Below, piece by piece: positions 56,967 to 64,000 of a stretch of 64,000 nucleotides of DNA. A program made the position numbers and the translations under genes. The stretch is from Stanieria sp. NIES-3757 (GTDB lineage: Bacteria; Cyanobacteriota; Cyanobacteriia; Cyanobacteriales; Xenococcaceae), in assembly GCA_002355455.1 (NCBI GenBank), contig AP017375.1, positions 3,038,001-3,102,000 of the forward strand, read 5' to 3'. The notes under the pieces are model-generated. The model was given only the letters and a program-made list of their open reading frames with translations, did no database searches and had not been told where the DNA came from. The stretch's first letter is position 1; every line of letters begins with the position of its first letter.

Positions 56967-57401
56967 TTAAATCTGATTATTTTTAATACAAGTAACTATC
57001 TCTTCAGGATTATTACAGAGATAAGTCGCTCCTGCTGCAATTAATTCTGCTGAAGTTCCAGAGCCATAAGTTACACCAATTGAATTAACTTGATTTTGTC
57101 GTGCGCCTAAAATATCATTATAGCGATCGCCAATAAAAATATTACCATTGGTTACTTCTTCCTGTCCTGCAATCATCCGCAAGGCTGCGGTTTTTCCGCA
57201 ACGACTAGGATCATGTAAGCAGCAATAATATCCTGCGGGAATCTTTAAAGTTACATTTTCTACCGCTGTAAACGAACCATATTTTTTGGTCACAGAAATA
57301 ATCGAAACACCAGCAGCAGCATTTTGTAAAGCTTGTTCGATCTGGGACTGATTTGTTCTTGTTTTTGCTGTTGTGGTAGTAACAATATTAATATTCATCA
57401 T
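56967..57401 (-). pseudogene. Chimeric fragment: ABC ATPase N-part joined to HAD-phosphatase C-part
   Basis: A 144-residue frame. Residues 33-88 resemble an ABC ATPase start (KKYGSFTAVENVTLKIPAGY, ALRMIAGQEEVTNGNI), but Walker A is DPSRCGKTA rather than GPSGCGKTT. From about residue 90 the sequence turns into the end of a HAD hydrolase (FIGDRYNDILGARQNQVNSI, GVTYGSGTSAELIAAGATYL). The join falls at IFIGDR, where both families have similar residues. Neither domain is complete, so no activity is expected. Possible origin by illegitimate recombination. Confidence 0.65.
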
Positions 57402-57673
57402 TTGTTAGGCTCTAAAAACTTAAAAAAAACTAATGAATGAAAAGTTATGCTCGCTCCCTAATACAGTATTTAAATAATGTTGATACAAAAAAAACTAAGA
57501 ATATCTTTTATTTAATAATTTTTATTTAAGAAAACTGTATACAAGCGAAGGAACAAGATGAGATTAATGTATTTTTATATACTTTTTGGCAATTTTTAAA
57601 CTTTTAATCAAGACAAAAAAAGCATAAATAGCCTAGATTTAGCTAAATAATTTAATTTTTAATTTCAATATTT

Positions 57674-58306
57674 ATGAACGAGCAACAAGAAGATCCACCG
57701 GTTACTGTAGTTATTTCACGAAGAGTTAAACCTGGATGCGAAGAAGCTTTTGAGAAATTTATATCAGGAATTACTGCTGCTTCAATGACTTTTGAGGGGC
57801 ATCTTGGAGCTAACATTTTCCGTCCTAGTACTCCAGGAGATACGGAATACCGCATTATTTTCAAATTTGATCGCAAAAGTAATCTAGAACGTTGGCAAAA
57901 ATCGGAATGTTGTCGTCAATGGTTAGCTCGCGCCGATAGTCTAATCTTAGGGCAACCAGTAGTTGAAGTTATTACAGGGTTAGAAACTTGGTTTACCATA
58001 CCTTTATCTAAACCCATCGTGCCTCCTCCACGTCACAAAATGGCTGTAGTTACTTTAGTAGCTATTTTTCCCCTAATTCAAATAGTAAATATGGCGATCG
58101 CACCTTGGTTTAAATCATTTCCGCCATTATTGAGTAGCTTGATTTTGACCGCTCTAATTGTGCTACTCATGACTTATGTAGTAATGCCTCGCATGACATT
58201 ATTGTTTACTAGATGGCTCTATCCCCAAACTAAACGAGCAAAATCGAGAGTGCGTACAAAAAAGAAACATAAAAGCAAAAATAGATTTTTGTCACTCAAG
58301 AAGTAA
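57674..58306 (+). CDS. Antibiotic-biosynthesis-monooxygenase-domain membrane protein
   Basis: 210 residues. Residues 8-105 form an ABM/dimeric ferredoxin-like domain (VTVVISRRVKPGCEEAFEKF, then RIIFKFDRKSNLERWQKS). Two membrane helices follow (MAVVTLVAIFPLIQIVNMAI and LLSSLILTALIVLLMTYVVM) and a basic tail ends KSKNRFLSLKK. The family is widespread; true monooxygenase activity is not assured. Confidence 0.85.
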   Translation: MNEQQEDPPVTVVISRRVKPGCEEAFEKFISGITAASMTFEGHLGANIFRPSTPGDTEYRIIFKFDRKSNLERWQKSECCRQWLARADSLILGQPVVEVITGLETWFTIPLSKPIVPPPRHKMAVVTLVAIFPLIQIVNMAIAPWFKSFPPLLSSLILTALIVLLMTYVVMPRMTLLFTRWLYPQTKRAKSRVRTKKKHKSKNRFLSLKK

Positions 58307-58566
58307 TTATTTTCAGTTTATTTATAGCAATTCTTGATTAAGTTAGGTACACCTTGGCTATGTCTGGGGAAAGGGTTAAAGAGAAAAAATTTCTACCTCA
58401 TAAGTATGAGAACCACTATAGATTGACATTAATTTTTTATTAAATATTTGTATAACGAGCGAGTTCAGAACAGAAAGCTTATCCCAAATTAAAAAAACAA
58501 TTTTTAGAATTAGAAGCAGTCTCGAAGTAAAACTTGAATATAGTAGTTTGTAATAGACTTAATTTT

Positions 58567-59475
58567 ATGGCTTATCCTAGAGATTTAATTGGTTACGGTC
58601 GTAATCCTCCTAACCCTAGATGGCAAAATAAGGCTCGTCTTGCCCTACAATTTGTCATCAATTATGAAGAAGGTGGAGAAAATTGCATTTTGCATGGAGA
58701 TACAAGTTCAGAAGCTTTTCTATCAGAAATTATTGGTGCAGAACCTTTAGCTGGTTCTCGGCACATAAACATTGAATCTATGTATGAATATGGTAGCAGA
58801 GCAGGATTTTGGCGACTTCATCGACTATTTAGCGATCGCAATATCCCTGTTACCGTCTACGGCGTAACCATGGCATTAGAACGCAACCCAGAAGCTGTAG
58901 CAGCCATGCTAGAAGCTAATTGGGAAATTGCCAGTCACGGCTATCGCTGGATTGATTATAAATATTTTGGCGAAGATTTAGAGCGAGAACATCTGCAAAA
59001 AGCGATCGCTATTCATACAAAAGTTACTGGCAGTCGTCCTCTAGGTTGGTATACAGGGCGTAATAGTCCCCACACCAGAAAACTGGTAGTTGAAGAAGGT
59101 GGTTTTCTCTATGACTCCGATAGTTATGCTGACGATCTGCCTTATTGGGTAACAGATTATGGCAAACCCCACTTGGTTATTCCCTATACTTTAGATAATA
59201 ATGATATGCGTTTTGCTACTGCACAGGGTTTTAACTGTGGTGAGCAATTTTTTACTTATCTGCGTGATGCTTTTGATTATTTGTATCGCGAAGGTGAAAC
59301 TGCACCCAAAATGATGAGTGTAGGATTACACTGCCGTTTAGTAGGTAGACCAGGTCGAACAGCAGCTTTAGCCCGTTTTCTCGATTATGTCCAAAATCAC
59401 GATCGAGTTTGGATTTGTCGTCGCCTTGATCTTGCTTACCATTGGCTCGAACACCATCCTTATTCGGCTTTTTAA
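58567..59475 (+). CDS. puuE: Allantoinase PuuE (polysaccharide-deacetylase fold)
   Basis: 302 residues from the ATG at 58567; an earlier TTG gives an odd 11-residue leader. MAYPRDLIGYGRNPPNPRWQ, LQFVINYEEGGENCILHGD, GSRAGFWRLHRLF, IASHGYRWIDY and LGWYTGRNSPHTRKL match PuuE-type allantoinases. It opens allantoin to allantoate in purine breakdown. A relic of the next enzyme in the pathway follows directly downstream. Confidence 0.9.
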   Translation: MAYPRDLIGYGRNPPNPRWQNKARLALQFVINYEEGGENCILHGDTSSEAFLSEIIGAEPLAGSRHINIESMYEYGSRAGFWRLHRLFSDRNIPVTVYGVTMALERNPEAVAAMLEANWEIASHGYRWIDYKYFGEDLEREHLQKAIAIHTKVTGSRPLGWYTGRNSPHTRKLVVEEGGFLYDSDSYADDLPYWVTDYGKPHLVIPYTLDNNDMRFATAQGFNCGEQFFTYLRDAFDYLYREGETAPKMMSVGLHCRLVGRPGRTAALARFLDYVQNHDRVWICRRLDLAYHWLEHHPYSAF

Positions 59476-59483
59476 CTTTTCCC

Positions 59484-59671
59484 GGTGGTGGACATTATGA
59501 CGGTTCCTATGGAGTTTTAGCTGGAATAGAAGTAGTTCATACTCTCTAAAAAAATCAAATTTTACTAGCTCATCCCTTAGTAGTAATTCTCTTTACGGAT
59601 GAAGAAGGCAGCATGATCGGTTCCAAAGCTATTTCTGGAAAAGTTGTCAAAAACTATCAAACATTGATTTT
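59484..59671 (+). pseudogene. Relic of an allantoate/carbamoyl amidohydrolase (M20 type)
   Basis: The frame at 59484 reads GGGHYDGSYGVLAGIEVVHT, L, a TAA stop, then KNQILLAHPLVVILFTDEEG and SMIGSKAISGKVVKNYQ. This is the metal-binding centre of M20 amidohydrolases such as allantoate amidohydrolase, whose DG and EE ligands are kept. No start and no end remain, and phoH begins at once on the other strand. It sits right after puuE. Confidence 0.75.
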
Positions 59672-60628
59672 TTATGGCTCAAACTTTTCATAAGCAGCGA
59701 CAATTTTTTGTACCAAAGGATGACGAATTACATCAGCTTGAGAAAGATAGCAAAAAGCAATTCCTTCGACAAATTTAAGAATTTTACTAGCCACAATTAA
59801 ACCTGAATCTTGATGAGAAGGTAAATCGGTTTGGGTAATATCTCCTGTTACCACCATTTTTGAGCCAAACCCTAAACGAGTTAAGACCATTTTTAACTGA
59901 GAAGGAGTAGTATTTTGTGCCTCATCAACGATTACAAAAGCATTAGATAAAGTACGCCCACGCATATAGGCTAAAGGGGCGACTTCAATTTTTCCTCTCT
60001 CCATTAAATCGGGAATTTTTTCGGGGTCGATAAATTCGTATAAAGAATCGTATAAAGGACGCAAGAAAGGATTAACTTTCTGTTGTAAATCTCCAGGTAA
60101 AAAACCTAATCTTTCCCCTGCTTCTACCGCTGGACGAGTTAAAATAATGCGATCGCATTCGTCTTTGAGTAAGGCTTGTACGGCAAGTACTGCTGCTAAA
60201 AAAGTTTTCCCTGTCCCTGCTGGCCCAATACCAAAGGTAATATCATGGTTTTGGATTGCTTTGACGTATTGTCTTTGTTTGAAAGTTTTTGCTCTAATTA
60301 GTTCTCCTCTCCGTGTACGAGCCAGAATATTAGTTTGCAGTTCCTGATATTCTTCTGTAAGCCCTGTATCTACTGCCTGAAAAGCTGTCATTAGCTCGGC
60401 TTCTGAGATGGTTTTTCCTTCTTCCCAAAGATGTTTAAGAGACTGTATTATTTGAACGCAACGTGCTACAGCTTTCTCTCTTCCCAACAAAATTAAGTCA
60501 TGTCCTCGTAATACGGTTTGTACCCCTGTATGCCGAGATAGTAATTTCAGATTTTCTTCTTTGCTTCCAGCTAGAGCGATCGCGCTTTGATTGTCAGGTA
60601 AGGAAATGGTTTGGGAAGTTTCTGTCAT
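59672..60628 (-). CDS. PhoH family ATPase
   Basis: 318 residues from the ATG at 60628; an upstream ATG at 60649 gives seven extra residues. Walker A is FGIGPAGTGKTFLA, Walker B VIVDEAQNTTPSQLK, with GERLGFLPGDL and KMVVTGDITQTDLP. It resembles superfamily 1 helicases; PhoH proteins act on RNA or in stress. An N-terminal nucleic-acid-binding segment (GVQTVLRGHDLILLGREKAV) is present. Confidence 0.92.
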   Translation of the reverse strand: MTETSQTISLPDNQSAIALAGSKEENLKLLSRHTGVQTVLRGHDLILLGREKAVARCVQIIQSLKHLWEEGKTISEAELMTAFQAVDTGLTEEYQELQTNILARTRRGELIRAKTFKQRQYVKAIQNHDITFGIGPAGTGKTFLAAVLAVQALLKDECDRIILTRPAVEAGERLGFLPGDLQQKVNPFLRPLYDSLYEFIDPEKIPDLMERGKIEVAPLAYMRGRTLSNAFVIVDEAQNTTPSQLKMVLTRLGFGSKMVVTGDITQTDLPSHQDSGLIVASKILKFVEGIAFCYLSQADVIRHPLVQKIVAAYEKFEP

Positions 60629-61240
60629 TACAGTTTTTTTAGTTACCAATTAAACAGTGTAATTTCTAGGTTACAAAATTTCTTGGTTAGAAAGACAGTA
60701 GTTGCAAAATTAGATCTAGATCGATTATTTATAAATAAAACTTGTAGCAAATTGCCAATTGATTGGAATTTTCTTTGTAAAGATTAAAAAAATATTAAGA
60801 AAAATTTGATAATTATTGTCAATAAATTACGAAGTAATCAGTGTTTTGGACTATGGTTACTTATTGAGAATCGTGTTTCAATAAGAAAAGATATGATAGG
60901 TATTTTATAAGCTTTTTTCAAATTTAATTTTTCGTTACATACTTAAAAGACGATTTAGTCAACTGTTGAAGGTAACGAGATTTTTTTTACTTAATAAAAC
61001 TTCAAAATTTAGTTTACATAAGAGCGAATTGCGTTTTTGCAGACACTTGACAAACAAGTAAAAATAGAAATCAAAATTTAAATGATTATCTTAAGAGTTA
61101 ATTGCTCATCCAGAAAGCCGTAAACGATTGTAATCGAAAAGTTTTAAACACGAGCCACAATTACAATAGAGAGATTATCAAGTTGGTATAATAAAATCTC
61201 GATTTATCATGGACAAAAACAGGATTGTTAGTGTTAGCAA
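60629..61240. other. Divergent intergenic region phoH/NYN gene
   Basis: About 610 AT-rich bases. A TATAAT (61187-61192) lies 48 bases before the NYN gene, though no clear -35 is seen. No ORF or RNA gene is recognised. Confidence 0.5.
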
Positions 61241-62584
61241 ATGAAGTGTCCTAGATGTGAATCGAGTTCATATCATAAAAATGGTCGGATCAAAGGTAGA
61301 CAGCGTTATTTGTGTAAAGTCTGCGGAAGACAGTTTTTGTTACCAGTCCCTGTATCAAACCATGATTATTGTGAAACTATTAGTTCTCAAACTTTAAAAT
61401 TTAACCCAATTGTGTCTTCCGCCACTGCAAAAACTGGCATTGCTATTTTATTAATTGATGCAGAAAATATTCGACTAGATTTAGCAGCAGAAAACTTTTT
61501 ACAAGAAATTAGTGAGCTACCACTACAGGTAAAAATTGCTTTTGCTAACTGGCGTAATTCTAGTATGGCAAAAAGAGATTCAGAACTCCACGATCGCGGT
61601 TATCAATTAATTCATGTTCCTGAAGGTTCTAATAGTGCGGATGGCAAAATGATTGCGATCGGTTCATCAATTTTTTTACAATATCCTGAAACAAAAGAAG
61701 TTTTTATTTGTTCTAACGATCTAATTTTTACTCATCTTTGTACTGAGCTACAAAATCGAGGTTTAATTATTCATCGGGTGCATCGAGAAAATCATTGTTT
61801 ACAAGTTGAACATCGTCATACTAATAAAGTGAGTTCGTATTCATTTGAGTTTAATAGTTCTGTTCCTTCTTTAGAAAAATTAATGATATCTCTAGAAGAA
61901 ATTATTAATTGGAAATATGCTACAACTACGGAAATGCAAGATAAATTGTCCAATCTAACAGCTTTGTGGCAAGAACGTAAAAAAAATCCTTTACAGTTTT
62001 TATTTGATTCTAAATTCGATTTTGAGCCAGAGCATCAATTAGTTCAAACAGATTCAAGTCAAACTATTCTTTCTCAGCAACAACTAGAACAAGCAATTAT
62101 AACTATTATTCAACAGTATCAAAGTTTGACTCCCGCACAAGAAGTTAGTATTGCTACGGTTAGTAACGAATTGAAAAAAAAATATGGAGAAAGTGGCAGC
62201 CAAATTGTAAAACGATTAAAATTAAAACCAAGTTTTACGAAATTCATTCAGTCTTCTCAGTTATTTGCTACACAAACAATGGGGAAAACTTACAAAATTA
62301 TTTTACAAAATCAAGAAAAACCAGAATTTCATAATCCTCAATGGTTAGAAAGAGCTTTACTAAAGATTTTGCAAGAATTACTTCAAAAATCTCAATCAAG
62401 CCGTATTCATATTTCACGATTGAGTGACGAATTTAAAAAACAATATGGGCTACCGACTTCAACAATTTTAAAACAACTAAAACTGAAGAACTCTTTTCTG
62501 GCTTTTCTTCAGTCTTGTTCAGTATTTAAAATAGAAGAAATTGACAAAGTTTATCACGTTGCGATCGCTTCAATAGGCAAATAA
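61241..62584 (+). CDS. Zinc ribbon-NYN nuclease-tandem LOTUS-like protein
   Basis: 447 residues. Residues 1-40 form a zinc ribbon like that of IS1-type transposases (CPRC, then CKVCGRQF, Cys3/6/25/28). Residues 66-200 are a NYN (PIN-like) RNase domain: LLIDAENIR with Asp73 and Asn76, SADGKMIAIGS and CSNDLIFTHL. Two repeated helical modules follow (about 279-350 and 367-441), each like an OST-HTH/LOTUS RNA-binding domain (SNELKKKYGESGSQIVKRLK and SDEFKKQYGLPTSTILKQLK). Probably an RNA-cleaving or RNA-binding protein. Confidence 0.82.
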   Translation: MKCPRCESSSYHKNGRIKGRQRYLCKVCGRQFLLPVPVSNHDYCETISSQTLKFNPIVSSATAKTGIAILLIDAENIRLDLAAENFLQEISELPLQVKIAFANWRNSSMAKRDSELHDRGYQLIHVPEGSNSADGKMIAIGSSIFLQYPETKEVFICSNDLIFTHLCTELQNRGLIIHRVHRENHCLQVEHRHTNKVSSYSFEFNSSVPSLEKLMISLEEIINWKYATTTEMQDKLSNLTALWQERKKNPLQFLFDSKFDFEPEHQLVQTDSSQTILSQQQLEQAIITIIQQYQSLTPAQEVSIATVSNELKKKYGESGSQIVKRLKLKPSFTKFIQSSQLFATQTMGKTYKIILQNQEKPEFHNPQWLERALLKILQELLQKSQSSRIHISRLSDEFKKQYGLPTSTILKQLKLKNSFLAFLQSCSVFKIEEIDKVYHVAIASIGK

Positions 62585-62911
62585 AGAGAAATTATCCAAA
62601 TAATCTTAATTTTTAAAGTTAAAACTAAGGTTTCTATTTTTTTAATAGCAAAAGCTTTGTTTCAGCAAGATGTTTTAGATTGTTTTTGCTCTTTTTACTG
62701 CTAGCCTCATTTGCAGTATTTTTTCATCTCTAGTTTTATGTAATTAACAAATTTTCCGTACAATTGTTGGGTTAAGTCCATATCATTGGTTGTTTTTCCG
62801 CAAAAATACGCAGGAATAAAAGCTTATTTTCAGTGTATTCTCTGAAGTATCGAAGCAATTCTTGAAAAATTTTGAACCCAAATATAAGATTAACGTTTTT
62901 AATACTTGCTT
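62585..62911. other. Intergenic region between NYN and response-regulator genes
   Basis: About 330 bases without an ORF, terminator or RNA gene that I can recognise. Confidence 0.5.
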
Positions 62912-63769
62912 ATGATTCGTATTTTAATAGTAGACGATCAAAAATTCTCTAGAGAAACAGTACGGAATATTTTGGACGCTGAATCTGACTTTGAAGTAAT
63001 TGGTGAAGCTGATAATGGATTTAAAGGAATTGAATCTGTAGAAATGCTCAAACCAGATCTGGCTTTGGTTGATTTAGAAATGCCTGAAATGGATGGATTT
63101 ACCCTGACACGGCTGATTCGTCAGCGTTTTCCAGCAACCAAAGTTTTGATCTTAAGTAGTAAGGATGATGAAAACAGCATTAATCGTGCAGTACAAACAG
63201 GAGCAAGTGGATATTTATTAAAGAGTAATTCTTGGGAAGAAATAGTCGAAGCCGTACGATATGTTCAAAGAGGTTATTTTCAACTTAGTCCTGGTTTATT
63301 TGAAAAACTAATTTTTTATTTGATCAATAATAAAGAAAGTACTTCAAATCAACTCATAGATTTAGAAGAAAAGTTTAATAGCCATTTTAATAGTTTAGAG
63401 CAAGAAATTATTTGTAAAAATGAACTTAATCGTAATCAACTTTTAGAGGAAATTGAAGTACAGATCAACCAAATAAAAACTGAGTTTGAAGTAGGACTAA
63501 AAACGTTCCAAAGAAAAGTAACTCAGCAGGTACAGATGGGCTTAGATGTTTTTATTCAGCAATATCAACCTAGTCAGTCAGATAGAAAAATTTTTGAAAA
63601 TGAAATTCAGCAATATAGTAAACAACAGGTATTAATTAATCATCAATTGCTGAGTACAAAACAATCCGTAACCAAAATAGAACAGCAAATAAAATTAATA
63701 ATTTACGGTTTAATTTTCTTATTTATAAATTTTATTACTTTGGCAATTTTTAGCAATTTAAACAATTAA
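62912..63769 (+). CDS. Response regulator with coiled coil and C-terminal membrane anchor
   Basis: 285 residues from the ATG at 62912; a TTG six bases earlier is less likely. The receiver domain (about 1-125) has the acidic pair Asp8-Asp9, phosphoacceptor Asp54 in ALVDLEMPEMDGF and the conserved Lys near 105. The output is not a DNA-binding domain: it is a coiled coil (about 150-255) ending in a hydrophobic helix (LIIYGLIFLFINFITLAIF) close to the C-terminus. No partner kinase is adjacent. Confidence 0.85.
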   Translation: MIRILIVDDQKFSRETVRNILDAESDFEVIGEADNGFKGIESVEMLKPDLALVDLEMPEMDGFTLTRLIRQRFPATKVLILSSKDDENSINRAVQTGASGYLLKSNSWEEIVEAVRYVQRGYFQLSPGLFEKLIFYLINNKESTSNQLIDLEEKFNSHFNSLEQEIICKNELNRNQLLEEIEVQINQIKTEFEVGLKTFQRKVTQQVQMGLDVFIQQYQPSQSDRKIFENEIQQYSKQQVLINHQLLSTKQSVTKIEQQIKLIIYGLIFLFINFITLAIFSNLNN

Positions 63770-64000
63770 ATACTTTTTTTTGTAGAGTTAAATGTTTTAA
63801 TTAAGTATTCCAACTTCAATTTATATCTTTATAAGATAAAAAATAAATATATAATAGCTTAAGTTTAGCTTGCTAAAAATCTTACCAATAGTAAAATTTA
63901 TTAGATTAAAAATTACACGGATTTCAATCAATAAAAATCGAAATTGAGTGCAACTTGGTGTTATTTTGATACAATAAGCTTACTTTCTGGGAAACTCGCT

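Noticed and set aside
1-64000. tRNA and rRNA genes
   Set aside because: Scanned gaps for the T-loop GTTCGAATC/GTTCAAATC pattern with matching acceptor stems and for rRNA-like blocks; none was seen, though a tRNA search program would be decisive.

Overview
The window looks like chromosomal DNA of a cyanobacterium. The evidence is frequent GCGATCGC (HIP1-type) octamers inside and between genes, low GC content, and many cyanobacteria-restricted small families (DUF1816, DUF2103, DUF2808, DUF4327, DUF29, DUF1049/LapA). Gene orders typical of cyanobacteria are also present: rnj-dapA-asd beside tig-clpP-clpX, and rpmH-rnpA-PH-yidC-jag-DUF177. The overall character suggests a unicellular or pleurocapsalean lineage such as Stanieria, but that placement is a guess. 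No tRNA, rRNA, CRISPR array, complete insertion sequence or prophage was recognised.

Layout. 0-10 kb: a partial sulfite-oxidase-like gene, rpmF, then a minus-strand block (unknown protein, RNase J, DapA, Asd) divergent from tig-clpP-clpX. 10-12 kb: a hydrolase and two convergent DUF29 genes. 12.2-21.6 kb: an accessory island that looks like a DNA phosphorothioation (Dnd) system. It holds a PLD-nuclease/helicase fusion, a 53-aa partner, an SMC-like ATPase, a small protein translationally coupled to it, DndC, an exported protein, and a second DndD-type ATPase. 21.6-24.3 kb: Uma2, a GNAT and a FemAB-like protein on the minus strand. 24.9-28 kb: a cellulose-synthase-like GT2 and a DUF2808 protein. 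28-33 kb: ribosomal protein L34, RNase P protein, YidC, Jag and DUF177, then a hybrid kinase. 33-41 kb: small cyanobacterial proteins, a TauE/ferric-reductase-like fusion, an RTX-like repeat protein, ClpS and a MalK-type ATPase. 41-47 kb: ClpB and a kinase-pseudokinase-TPR protein. 47-54 kb: HEAT protein, UbiX, LapA, an NB-ARC relic, AroK, ArgB and a methyltransferase. 54-60 kb: thyX split by a group I intron, a coiled-coil protein, an ABC/HAD chimeric fragment, an ABM protein, and PuuE followed by an amidohydrolase relic. 60-64 kb: PhoH, a zinc-ribbon/NYN/tandem-LOTUS-like protein and a membrane-anchored response regulator.

How the genes fit together. Protein quality control is unusually concentrated here (Tig, ClpP, ClpX, ClpS, ClpB). 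Lysine/threonine precursor synthesis (DapA, Asd), arginine (ArgB) and the shikimate pathway (AroK) are housekeeping. The most distinctive parts are the Dnd-type island with two SMC-like ATPases and no recognisable DndB or canonical DndE in the window, the group I intron in thyX with its core P/Q/R/S elements readable in the sequence, the kinase-pseudokinase fusion, and the zinc-ribbon/NYN/LOTUS-like protein. Several decayed genes (NB-ARC, allantoate amidohydrolase, ABC-HAD chimera) indicate ongoing gene loss.
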